A stretch of 64,000 nt of DNA from Clostridiales bacterium (GTDB lineage Bacteria; Bacillota; Clostridia; Lachnospirales; Lachnospiraceae): positions 62,001 through 126,000 of the forward strand of contig JAHAJA010000001.1 in NCBI GenBank assembly GCA_018372435.1, read 5' to 3'. The notes below the pieces were generated by a model. It was not told the origin of the DNA. It did not search any database and saw only the letters and a list, made by a program, of their open reading frames with translations. The translations under genes and the position numbers were made by a program. Below, in pieces: positions 8,462 to 16,705 of this stretch (the first letter of the stretch is position 1; every line of letters starts with the position of its first letter).

Positions 8462-9284
8462 TATAAAGAGGGCAATGAGAAATCGAACGAATATAGCGAT
8501 GGTTGTATTAATTCCTTTACTGATATGTGTAGTAACGGTTATTTCTCTACAGTTTAAGATTAATATAGTAAGAGTAGGAATCTTAGACAGTGAAAATACA
8601 ACAGAAAAAGATATTGAATATGTAATGGAACAACTAGGGGGATATCAGGGGATAGAAGTGCAAAGGGCTGAGCCAACTTTAATTAATACTAATCTTATAA
8701 TGGGAAGATATCATAGATATATTGATACGACAAAACCTCTAGAACCTCAGGTTCAAGAGATTAAAGCAAGTACAGCGATAGTTGAAAATGCTTCGAATTC
8801 AGAGAAGTCATCGAAAGAAGCAAAGCAGGTAGTGGGATTATTAATAACAACCTTTTTAATTCTAGCAACCGTTCATGCAGCGGAATATCTAAAGGATCAA
8901 AAGAGTGGAATGATTTCTAGATATATGATGTCGGGTCGTGTAAAAGGTAGTTATTTTCTTGGATACTGTGGCTATACATTCCTTATTACTGCAGTTCAAT
9001 GTGGAGTATGTCTAGGGCTTATCGTGGTAATAATGCCAAAGGTACGAATGGAGTTTACACTGTTTATAGCGATTGTATTAACCATTGCTTTATTGGCCGC
9101 AGTATTGGCCATGTGTGTTGTCAAATTAAGTAGGAGTGATTTGAAGGCAAATCTAACCACGTCGTCTATAGCAATTATTTTGTCATTACTAGCAGGAACT
9201 TTTGTAGCGACGGAACATATGCCTAAGTTTATGCAAATGCTACAGGTAATTAACCCGGTAAATTGGATACTGAATCTATTGTAG
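8433..9284 (+). CDS. ABC-2 type transporter permease, short at the C-terminus
   Basis: A 283-aa permease with an N-terminal helix (about residues 22-40), an external loop of ~95 residues and four further helices. It ends abruptly at INPVNWILNLL. In the sister permease the corresponding LSPLTHVNRYLF segment is followed by about 45 more residues and a final helix, which are absent here. No continuation was found in the other frames downstream. The AAAGGAGGAATTTTTAC site inside the previous gene fixes the ATG at 8433. Probably a heterodimeric partner of the 7694 gene, but it may be truncated. Confidence 0.85.
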   Translation: MGIYLVIKNNIKRAMRNRTNIAMVVLIPLLICVVTVISLQFKINIVRVGILDSENTTEKDIEYVMEQLGGYQGIEVQRAEPTLINTNLIMGRYHRYIDTTKPLEPQVQEIKASTAIVENASNSEKSSKEAKQVVGLLITTFLILATVHAAEYLKDQKSGMISRYMMSGRVKGSYFLGYCGYTFLITAVQCGVCLGLIVVIMPKVRMEFTLFIAIVLTIALLAAVLAMCVVKLSRSDLKANLTTSSIAIILSLLAGTFVATEHMPKFMQMLQVINPVNWILNLL

Positions 9285-9366
9285 GGAAATGAAATAGTTC
9301 ATAAGAAATTCGTGACTTATTAGCATTAGAATACCTACTGACTAGATAGTGCGGATTATTAGAAAC

Positions 9367-9412
9367 ATAACAACAAAAGGATATCCAATCGGATATCCTT
9401 TTGTTGTTATAT
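9367..9412 (+). terminator. Intrinsic terminator of the ABC operon
   Basis: ATAACAACAAAAGGATATCC (9367-9386) and its exact inverted copy (9391-9410) form a 20-bp stem with a 4-base loop AATC. The T-rich strand follows. It contains the word GATATCC, also part of the PadR operator, which may be coincidence. Confidence 0.85.
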
Positions 9413-9853
9413 TATTTATTTATCTTTTGTATATTTTTTTCTTTATCTTTCGTACAGTAAGCTTTTGTTATTTAATTATTTTTCGTTGGTAATAATTATC
9501 ATTAGTATTTTATTCCTATGTACTTTTATTATTTATCATTTGTGTTTTGTTCTTTTGTGGCTTGTTTATGCATAACACAGCTAACGCTGTGATATTGCTA
9601 TTAGTAATCTATTCCTTTGTAGCTAAAGTACTTGTATATATATGTGTCTTCAGTAATTTTCATCAATCATAAAATGATTTAATGTTTTATCTTGTTTTAT
9701 TATAATACTTCTTATCAAATAATGCAATGTCAATACAAGGAAAAAGTGATAATTAACACTCATATATTTCGCTATGTTTTGACGTTATTATTTGAAATCA
9801 AGGATAAGCTATGTTAAGATATTATTACAGATATTAAAAATGGGAGGTAGCAT
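9411..9853. other. AT-rich gene-free stretch
   Basis: No convincing open frame or RNA gene was found. The sequence is dominated by TTTATT and TTTTGT words. One small hairpin (CACAGC-TAAC-GCTGTG, 9576-9591) is visible. The promoter of the glyoxalase gene must lie in the last ~80 bases; a TTGACG at 9779-9784 is a candidate -35 without a clear -10. Confidence 0.5.
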
Positions 9854-10222
9854 ATGAAATTTACATTTGCACATAATAATTATAACGTACTTGATCTTGA
9901 TAAATCTCTTACATTTTATAAAGAAGCGTTAGGACTTGTGGAAACAAGAAGATTCAAAGCACCAGATGGAAGTTTCATTCTTGTATATCTTGGCGATGAA
10001 ACTACACCACATCTTCTAGAGCTTACTTGGTTAAAAGAATGGGATCGTCCTTATAATTTAGGAGACAATGAATTCCATCTAGCTTTCCAAGTAGATGATT
10101 ACGAAGCAGCTTTAAAGAAACACAAGGAAATGGATTGTGTATGTTTTGAAAATCCTGACATGGGAATCTATTTTATCAGTGATCCAGATGGTTACTGGCT
10201 AGAAGTTGTTCCATCTAAATAA
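9854..10222 (+). CDS. Glyoxalase I / VOC family protein
   Basis: A 122-aa protein of the vicinal-oxygen-chelate fold with two beta-alpha-beta-beta-beta modules. The family features are N-terminal LDLDKSLTFYKEALGL, central HLLELTW, EFHLAFQVDDYEAA, and ISDPDGYWLEVVP at the end. Metal ligands would be H7, the Glu in LLELTW, the His in EFHLAF and the Glu in WLEVVP, the set used by lactoylglutathione lyases. It probably detoxifies methylglyoxal or a related hemithioacetal; the thiol cofactor in a clostridium is uncertain. GGGAGG lies upstream of the ATG. Monocistronic or linked to the MarR gene 73 bp downstream. Confidence 0.9.
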   Translation: MKFTFAHNNYNVLDLDKSLTFYKEALGLVETRRFKAPDGSFILVYLGDETTPHLLELTWLKEWDRPYNLGDNEFHLAFQVDDYEAALKKHKEMDCVCFENPDMGIYFISDPDGYWLEVVPSK

Positions 10223-10295
10223 ATCGATGGTAGTCTGGGCTTCATCGGGACATACACCTACGATAACCTAGGCGATATAGAAATGAGGAAATAAT

Positions 10296-10742
10296 ATGGA
10301 TGCATACAGCACGTTTCATGAAACGTTAGTCAATTTGTTTAACGATATAATGGAGTTGGAACAAAAAGCTATTATTACGGAAAGATTTAAAAATATTACA
10401 AATAATGACATGCATATCATAGAAGCAATTGGAGACAAAGCAGCTAAGAATATGTCTTCTATAGCAAAAACATTAAAAGTAACAGTTGGGACGTTAACGA
10501 TTGCGATAAACAGTCTTGTTAAAAAAGGATATGTGAATCGAACTCGCAGTGAAAAAGATAAACGAGTAGTGTTGATATCACTAAGCGAACTTGGTAAAGA
10601 GGCATATGCACATCATAAGAACTTCCATGAGAAGATGATTAAAGCAATGATAGAGGGATTAGGAGAACAAGAAACTACTACATTAGTAATGGCATTAACT
10701 AACCTGAATCAGTTCTTTAAGAGTTACCAGTGTGATAATTAA
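10296..10742 (+). CDS. MarR family transcriptional regulator
   Basis: A 148-aa winged-helix repressor. The DNA-binding core is seen in NMSSIAKTLKVTVGTLTIAINSLVKKGYV, with the wing at RTRSEKDKRVVLISLSELG. Flanking helices form the dimer interface. It resembles FabT-like regulators by sequence feel, but no fatty-acid genes are nearby, so its target cannot be named. The start has a GAGGAAATAAT site. The DtxR-like gene follows 15 bp later, suggesting an operon of two regulators. Confidence 0.9.
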   Translation: MDAYSTFHETLVNLFNDIMELEQKAIITERFKNITNNDMHIIEAIGDKAAKNMSSIAKTLKVTVGTLTIAINSLVKKGYVNRTRSEKDKRVVLISLSELGKEAYAHHKNFHEKMIKAMIEGLGEQETTTLVMALTNLNQFFKSYQCDN

Positions 10743-10757
10743 TAATCTGGAGGTACA

Positions 10758-11144
10758 ATGAAAGAGAAATATACACTTACCGCATCACAAGAAGATTATC
10801 TTAAGCAGATTTATATTCTAGCACGAGAGCATGAAGAGGTAAGAGTAACAGATGTAGCAAAATATTTAGGGTTATCTAAGCCAAGTGTAAATCGAGCAAT
10901 TAATACCCTAAAAGAGGACGGATTTATTGTGCATGAACATTATGGAACAGTTAAGTTAACTCCAAAAGGTGAAAAAGCAGCGAATAATATCTATGAGTCA
11001 TATAAGGTGATTCGTAAATTTCTAATAGATGTTTTAGAAGTTGACGAAGAAACTGCTAATCTTGAAGCCGATCTTATGGAGCACCATTTAAGTAAATCAA
11101 CTAGGAAGAAATGGAAAAAATACTTGAAGAAGCGAAAGAAGTAA
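10758..11144 (+). CDS. DtxR/MntR-type metal-dependent regulator
   Basis: A 128-aa protein with an N-terminal winged helix (LTASQEDYLKQIYIL, VRVTDVAKYLGLSKPSVNRAINTLKEDGFI) followed by the DtxR dimerisation and metal-binding helices (VIRKFLIDVLEVDEETANLEADLMEHHLS). The EADLMEH motif carries the Glu and His residues used for metal binding in MntR-like proteins. A C-terminal lysine-rich tail replaces any SH3-like domain. It probably responds to iron or manganese. GGAGG precedes the ATG. No transporter gene lies nearby to identify the regulon. Confidence 0.9.
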   Translation: MKEKYTLTASQEDYLKQIYILAREHEEVRVTDVAKYLGLSKPSVNRAINTLKEDGFIVHEHYGTVKLTPKGEKAANNIYESYKVIRKFLIDVLEVDEETANLEADLMEHHLSKSTRKKWKKYLKKRKK

Positions 11145-11189
11145 CTGGACAATTAACGTTAGGGTAAGAATGAGTAGGAGGACAATAGG

Positions 11190-12266
11190 ATGTATGTTAA
11201 AAAGCGGAGAACATTTTTGCTATGTATCCTTTTAATGATTTCACTTATCTTTCCGCAGATTGTAACAGCAGCGACAACAAAAAATCGTGATGAATTCATT
11301 AATGAATTGTATAAGGCAGTTACAAATCGTGAAAGTAAAGTAATAATAACTTATATAGGAAAAGATGGGGATAAGATTTTCAAAGACTTTGATGATATGT
11401 TAACGGATGCTTACCAGATTGACGATGAAAACACATCCAGTGATGCAGATTATTTACAAGGATTACTTAAATCATATACCGTATCTTCTAATGGAAGTTT
11501 ATTCGTTATAAAATTTAAATACTTTGAGACATTAGAGGAAACCAATGAAGTTGATGCTGAGATCAAGAAAGAATTAGAATCTCTTGGTGTAAGTAGCATG
11601 TCGCCATATGGAAAAGTGAAAGCGATACACGACTATATTGTTAATCGTTTGGAATATGATACAGACTTAGAGAAATTCAGTGCATATGATGGTTTATTTA
11701 ATGACAGTACCGTATGTAATGGTTATGCCCTATTATATTATAAGATGTTAACTGAGGCAGGGATTCCTTGTAAGGTTATTACGGGACTAGCCGAGACAGA
11801 TGGTGAACAGACGCTACATGCATGGAATATAGTTAAGTTAAAGAATAAGTGGTATTTGGTTGATCCTACATGGGATGATCCCATTGGAGGAACCAGAATC
11901 TATTATGATTATTTTCTAAAAGGTAGTAATACGTTTGATAAAGATCATATTGCTACGGATCAATTCGCTACGAAAGAGATATTGGAAGAATACCCAATTT
12001 CAGAGAAGGATTACAAAGTAACAACATCTGATATTAAGATGTTGTCGAAGTTATCCTTAAAGGTGGATAAGAGTAAGAAGATTACGCTACCAATTCCAGA
12101 GAAGGCAAGTGTACAATGGAAGAGTAGTAATAAGAGGATTGCAGTGGTGTCAAAGACCGGTAAAATAACTGCTAAATCAAAAGGAGCAGCAACTATAACA
12201 GCTACTGTTACTATGCCGGATAAAACAGTCAAGAAGCTAACTACAAAAGTTACTGTAACCAAATAA
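11190..12266 (+). CDS. Secreted transglutaminase-like protein with C-terminal Big2 domain
   Basis: A 358-aa exported protein. Residues 1-~29 form a signal peptide (basic start, LLCILLMISLIF core, cleavage near VTAAT). The central part is a transglutaminase/protease-like fold with the catalytic triad visible: C176 (TVCNGYALLYY), H210 (LHAWNIVKLKN) and D225 (YLVDPTWDDP). The last ~75 residues are a bacterial Ig-like Big2 domain (WKSSNKRIAVVSKTGKITA, KGAATITATV) likely to bind the cell surface. Such proteins act on peptide or wall substrates; the true substrate is unknown. RBS is GTAGGAGG. It ends in a hairpin shared with the convergent AraC gene. Confidence 0.9.
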   Translation: MYVKKRRTFLLCILLMISLIFPQIVTAATTKNRDEFINELYKAVTNRESKVIITYIGKDGDKIFKDFDDMLTDAYQIDDENTSSDADYLQGLLKSYTVSSNGSLFVIKFKYFETLEETNEVDAEIKKELESLGVSSMSPYGKVKAIHDYIVNRLEYDTDLEKFSAYDGLFNDSTVCNGYALLYYKMLTEAGIPCKVITGLAETDGEQTLHAWNIVKLKNKWYLVDPTWDDPIGGTRIYYDYFLKGSNTFDKDHIATDQFATKEILEEYPISEKDYKVTTSDIKMLSKLSLKVDKSKKITLPIPEKASVQWKSSNKRIAVVSKTGKITAKSKGAATITATVTMPDKTVKKLTTKVTVTK

Positions 12267-12272
12267 ACGAAT

Positions 12273-12318
12273 AACAGGGTATCACTAAGGATTACTCCTT
12301 ATGTGATACCCTGTTTCT
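12273..12318. terminator. Bidirectional terminator hairpin
   Basis: AACAGGGTATCAC (12273-12285) pairs with GTGATACCCTGTT (12303-12315), and TAAGGA pairs with TCCTTA inside it, with one bulged base. It overlaps the last codons of the minus-strand AraC gene (stop at 12292-12294). Confidence 0.75.
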
Positions 12319-13083
12319 GTATTGTTTTGGTGTATAACCAGTTAGTTTTTTAAACTGTCTCATAAAGTGTACATCGTTTTCATAACCACAGAGGGCAGAG
12401 ATTTCCTTAATCTGATAATTGGTTTGAGTAAGATGATATTTGGCGAATTCTATCTTACTAACAATTACATCCTGAATACAAGAGATTCCAAAGGTTTTTT
12501 TGTATAAGGCGTGAAAGTGAGAAGGACTAAGATCTAATCTACTAGCCAATTCCTGTGTGGTGTGTTTCTTATCTACGGAGTTATATATATACGAACGTAG
12601 TGAGAGCAAGTCGTGGTAATATGGCGAATAAGGAGTAGTTAATTCATTGGCCTTCAGTTGTTCTTCAATCTTTAGAAATAGAAGTTTTACGATTAGCTGC
12701 ATGGAATCTTCTTTTCTGCTATTTGCTGAGAGATGCTCAAAACTCAAATCACGAATTTTTCTCGATACCAACTCCATGGTTGGGATTTCATATAAAGTAT
12801 CATAGGAGATAATGGAAGAAACATAGGATTGTTCAGCTTCATCTTCGAAATCAAAATGAATGAAATCATTACAAAAGGGTTGATTAACTGAGCCATAAAA
12901 TTGTGGAGACAATTTATTAAACAAAATCAAACAGTTGGGTTTGGTTAAGATTGTTTCTCCGTTAATCTTGAAGAAGCCAGGTGTTAAGGTGAGTAGAAGT
13001 AGATAATCACCTGATCCATGAGGGCGATGAATATAAAAGTTTGAATTTTCTCGGTAATGATAACCTATGCTATGTAGTTTCAT
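12292..13083 (-). CDS. AraC family transcriptional regulator
   Basis: A 263-aa regulator with an N-terminal cupin-like sugar-sensing domain (HRPHGSGDYLLLLTLTPGFF, LFNKLSPQFYGS) and a C-terminal AraC double helix-turn-helix. The first HTH is TTQELASRLDLSPSHFHALYKKTFG and the second lies in IKEISALCGYENDVHFMRQFKKLTGYTP; the family signature GYTPKQYR is at the end. It is divergent from the GH51 arabinofuranosidase gene across 235 bp, so it most likely activates it in response to arabinose or an arabino-oligosaccharide. GGAG precedes its ATG. Confidence 0.92.
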   Translation of the reverse strand: MKLHSIGYHYRENSNFYIHRPHGSGDYLLLLTLTPGFFKINGETILTKPNCLILFNKLSPQFYGSVNQPFCNDFIHFDFEDEAEQSYVSSIISYDTLYEIPTMELVSRKIRDLSFEHLSANSRKEDSMQLIVKLLFLKIEEQLKANELTTPYSPYYHDLLSLRSYIYNSVDKKHTTQELASRLDLSPSHFHALYKKTFGISCIQDVIVSKIEFAKYHLTQTNYQIKEISALCGYENDVHFMRQFKKLTGYTPKQYRNRVSHKE

Positions 13084-13318
13084 TTTAAATCACTCCATTA
13101 TGGGATTATATATATGATAAAAATAGAATATATCAGTTTTATAATAAGATATATCATTGTAATAGATTTGTCAATTATGTAACATAAAGATATTAACTCA
13201 AACTTTATACATAAAAGATTATGGAATATAGTAGTTAGCTACTCCACGATATTTGCAAATGGAAGTTTGAGGTGCTAAGTTCATGAAATATAGAGGTAGA
13301 TACTTTAGGAGGTATAAG

Positions 13319-14800
13319 ATGAAACAAGCAAAACTATATGTAAATGCGGCAAATCGTAAGAGTAAGATTAACAAAGAAATCTATGGACATTTCTCTGAAC
13401 ATCTAGGTAGATGTATCTATGAGGGGATTTATGTCGGAGAGAGTTCGGCTATTCCTAACACGAATGGTATGAGAAACGATGTTGTAGAGGCCTTAAAAGA
13501 AATTAAGACACCAGTGCTTCGATGGCCAGGTGGCTGTTTTGCAGATGAATATCATTGGAGAGATGGTATTGGACCGAAAGAAGATAGAAAGAAGATGGTT
13601 AACACCAATTGGGGCGGTGTAACAGAAGATAATAGTTTTGGTACTCATGAATTCATGGAGCTATGTGAACAGATTGGATGTGAACCATATATCTCTGGAA
13701 ATGTAGGCAGTGGTACTGTACAAGAGCTTGCTGAATGGGTTGAATATATGACTTTTGATGGTCTCTCTCCTATGGCGGATTTGCGTAAGAAGAATGGAAG
13801 AGAGAAACCATGGAAATTAAAATATCTTGGTATTGGCAATGAAAACTGGGGCTGTGGAGGAAGTATGCTTCCAGAGTATTATGCACATGAATATAGAAGA
13901 TATCAAACTTTTTGTAGAAATTTCAGCGGTAATGAGTTATATAAAATCGCATGTGGGCCTAACTCAGCTGATTATAATTGGACGGATAAGCTTATGTCTA
14001 TGTTGAATACGTTTCATACAAAGGCAATTAGTCTTCATTACTATACTATTCCAACGGGTGATTGGTCTAAGAAGGGTAGTGCTACAGAATTCTCCACAGA
14101 AGAATATTATAAGACAATACAAAATGCATACCAGATAGAAGAACTGATTGTTAAACACTGTGAAATTATGAGTAAGCATGATAAAAACCATGAAATTGGA
14201 TTAATTGTTGATGAATGGGGCAATTGGTTTGATGTAGAACCAGGTACGAATCCAGGATTCTTATATCAACAGAATACAATGAGAGATGCAATTACAGCCT
14301 CCATTAATCTGAATATCTTTAATCAACATTCAGACCGTGTGGTTATGGCTAATATTGCACAAGTAGTTAATGTATTGCAATCGGTTATCCTTACAGAAGG
14401 CGATAAGATGATTAAGACACCTACCTTCCATGTATTTCGTATGTACCGTGACCATCAAGAGGCTACTTTACTTGATAGTTATATAGACAGTTGTGAAGTG
14501 GGTGAAGAAGTGATTGTGCCTGCGCTTTCTCAATCGGTTTCTATAAGAGAAGATGGAAGTATTCTTATAACAATATCAAATTGTGATTTGAAGGAAGATT
14601 ATGAGGTTACGCTAGATCTTGTAGGTAAAGCGTTAGGCGATTGCTCAGCAGAAATGTTACAATCAAAAATGGATGCCTATAATTCCTTCGAAGATGGACA
14701 TGTAGTAGAGCCAGTAAGTTATGAGGGATATAGAGTAGAAGGAGATAAGTTAATCCTTACTGTACCTGCTTGTAGTGTAGTATCTATAAAGGTGAAATAA
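13319..14800 (+). CDS. Alpha-L-arabinofuranosidase, GH51
   Basis: A 493-aa intracellular glycosidase that removes terminal arabinofuranosyl units from arabinoxylan or arabinan oligosaccharides. The GH51 fold is clear: EHLGRCIYEGIYVGE near the start, RWPGGCFADEYHW, the acid/base E175 in GIGNENWGCGG and the nucleophile E299 in IVDEWGNWFD, followed by a beta-sandwich. The ATG at 13319 follows AGGAGG at the right distance and starts where homologues do; the in-frame ATG at 13283 would add 12 basic residues and lacks a site. No signal peptide, so the substrate must be imported. Divergent AraC gene upstream is the likely regulator. Confidence 0.95.
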   Translation: MKQAKLYVNAANRKSKINKEIYGHFSEHLGRCIYEGIYVGESSAIPNTNGMRNDVVEALKEIKTPVLRWPGGCFADEYHWRDGIGPKEDRKKMVNTNWGGVTEDNSFGTHEFMELCEQIGCEPYISGNVGSGTVQELAEWVEYMTFDGLSPMADLRKKNGREKPWKLKYLGIGNENWGCGGSMLPEYYAHEYRRYQTFCRNFSGNELYKIACGPNSADYNWTDKLMSMLNTFHTKAISLHYYTIPTGDWSKKGSATEFSTEEYYKTIQNAYQIEELIVKHCEIMSKHDKNHEIGLIVDEWGNWFDVEPGTNPGFLYQQNTMRDAITASINLNIFNQHSDRVVMANIAQVVNVLQSVILTEGDKMIKTPTFHVFRMYRDHQEATLLDSYIDSCEVGEEVIVPALSQSVSIREDGSILITISNCDLKEDYEVTLDLVGKALGDCSAEMLQSKMDAYNSFEDGHVVEPVSYEGYRVEGDKLILTVPACSVVSIKVK

Positions 14801-15051
14801 TGACCTGGGCATGTAAGAAATGTTTGCTCTCAGAAATTGATAAGGACAGATATTATGCAAACATGTATGAGTATATTGAATTGCTCCCAGTCGATATTAA
14901 GACAGAAGAGAATGAATACCAAAGAAGGCTTTCTCTTTGTAAGCAATGTGACGATCTAGAGAACGGTATGTGTAGAAAATGCGGGTGCTTTGTTGAAGTA
15001 AGGGCAGCTAAGAAAGTAAACTATTGTCCTAGTGAAAAACATTTTTGGTAA
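14800..15051 (+). CDS. Small cysteine-rich protein (DUF6171-like)
   Basis: An 83-aa protein whose ATG overlaps the stop of the arabinofuranosidase gene by one base, so the two are translationally coupled. It has Cys pairs WACKKCLL, LCKQCDDL, GMCRKCGCF and a final NYCPSEKHFW, which look like a zinc-ribbon arrangement. It resembles small Lachnospiraceae proteins annotated as DUF6171. Function unknown; coupling to GH51 may be incidental. Confidence 0.8.
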   Translation: MTWACKKCLLSEIDKDRYYANMYEYIELLPVDIKTEENEYQRRLSLCKQCDDLENGMCRKCGCFVEVRAAKKVNYCPSEKHFW

Positions 15052-15166
15052 AAAATATGGAGATTACTATTGTGAAAGCGACATAATACGACTAGAATGA
15101 GATAGAATAGATAAGTTCTATTTACTAAAGTAGAAGGCGTTTTGCAAAACGACAGTAGGAGATATC

Positions 15167-16513
15167 ATGTTATTTTCAAATAGTAGTTTAAAGAAATTAA
15201 TAGTACCATTGATTATTGAGCAGGTTCTGGCTGTAACGGTTGGAATGGCCGATGTAGTCATGGTGTCAACAGTAGGCGAGGCAGCCATATCGGGTGTCTC
15301 GCTTGTTGATATGATTAATAATCTTATTATAGCAGTCTTTGCTGCATTAGCGACAGGCGGAGCTGTAGTAACAGCACAGTTTATTGGTGCAAAGAGAAAA
15401 GATAAGGCATGTAGGTCAGCAAAACAATTACTGTTGATTGCGCTAATCATTTCGACAGTTGTAATGATTCTTTCGGTCGTATTCAGGAAAACCATACTAT
15501 CCATATTGTTTGGTTCGATAGAGGAAGATGTTATGAGAAATGCATCAACCTATTTTATAATAACTGCTTTATCCTTCCCGTTTCTGGCTATCTATAATTC
15601 TAGTGCCGCATTGTTCCGTGCCATGGGTAACTCGAAGTTATCAATGAAAGTGTCTATTCTTATGAATATAATAAATATTGCTGGCAATGCAATCTTTATC
15701 TATGGATGCAAGATGGGGGTTGAGGGTGTAGCAATACCGTCGCTACTATCTAGGTCGGTGGCAGCAGGTATTATGTTTTTCTTATTATGTAATAAGAAGA
15801 ATGAGGTACATCTTGTGGGCAGAAGTATACGGCCCGACTGGTATATGATTAAGAGAATCTTATATATCGGAATACCAAGTGGAATAGAGAGTGGATTGTT
15901 TCAGTTTGGACGTGTAATCGTAGTTAGTATAATTGCACGTTTTGGTACGATACAGATAGCAGCTAATGGAGTTGCTAATACCATAGATAGTATGGGTTGT
16001 ATAGCAGGTCAAGCTATGAGTCTTGCAATGATTACAGTAGTTGGGCAATGCGTAGGTGCCCATGACGAAAAACAGGTTAAGTATTATACGAAGAAGATAT
16101 TAAAGATTACATATGCAATAACAGCAGTGGCGAATACTTGCATCTTACTTGCATTACCTTTGATCTTGCAATTGTTTTCCTTATCACCAGAGACTAGTAA
16201 ATTAGCGTATATATTAATATTCATTCATAATGGTATGGCGATATTCTTGTGGCCAGCTTCCTTCACATTACCGAATGCGTTAAGGGCATGTAACGATGTG
16301 AAATTCGCCATGATTCTATCCATCTTTTCTATGTTTGCATTCCGTATTCTATTCAGCTATATATTAGGTGTAGGGTTAGGATATGGTGCGTTAGGCGTAT
16401 GGATGGCTATGGTTATGGATTGGATTTTCCGTGTTTGCTTCTTTGTATGGAGATTCGCAAGTGGTAAATGGAGAGCCAAAGCTGGGTTTGTTGATACAGT
16501 AGTAATCAATTAA
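15167..16513 (+). CDS. MATE family efflux transporter
   Basis: A 448-aa membrane protein with 12 hydrophobic segments in two similar halves. Family features: VPLIIEQVLAVTVGMADVVMVSTVGEAA-type start split over helix 1, GGAVVTAQFIGAK, and in the second half GIPSGIESGLFQFGR and QAMSLAMITVVGQCVGA. It would expel cationic drugs or metabolites using an ion gradient. The N-terminal tail is short. It has its own 115-bp upstream gap and an elaborate hairpin downstream. Confidence 0.93.
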   Translation: MLFSNSSLKKLIVPLIIEQVLAVTVGMADVVMVSTVGEAAISGVSLVDMINNLIIAVFAALATGGAVVTAQFIGAKRKDKACRSAKQLLLIALIISTVVMILSVVFRKTILSILFGSIEEDVMRNASTYFIITALSFPFLAIYNSSAALFRAMGNSKLSMKVSILMNIINIAGNAIFIYGCKMGVEGVAIPSLLSRSVAAGIMFFLLCNKKNEVHLVGRSIRPDWYMIKRILYIGIPSGIESGLFQFGRVIVVSIIARFGTIQIAANGVANTIDSMGCIAGQAMSLAMITVVGQCVGAHDEKQVKYYTKKILKITYAITAVANTCILLALPLILQLFSLSPETSKLAYILIFIHNGMAIFLWPASFTLPNALRACNDVKFAMILSIFSMFAFRILFSYILGVGLGYGALGVWMAMVMDWIFRVCFFVWRFASGKWRAKAGFVDTVVIN

Positions 16514-16583
16514 TATGGAATGTGAAAAAGCCTTTTTATCGTTATTAATAAATCCTTCTTAATATAGATGCAGAATAGATTAG

Positions 16584-16671
16584 AAAAAGACAATCCTCAT
16601 GATTTTATACGAATTCGCGGATATTTCATATCCATGAAGCCGTATAAAACCATTTGAAAGATTGTCTTTTT
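16584..16671. terminator. Nested three-stem bidirectional terminator
   Basis: Three helices nest around one axis: AAAAAGACAATC with GATTGTCTTTTT (16584-16595/16660-16671), TTTTATACG with CGTATAAAA, and GGATAT-TTC-ATATCC (16619-16633). A-tract and T-tract ends suit termination of both convergent genes, though the structure is longer than a plain terminator needs. Confidence 0.75.
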
Positions 16672-16705
16672 GTGTTGTATTTATTACATACCGTTACTGA
16701 TTATA

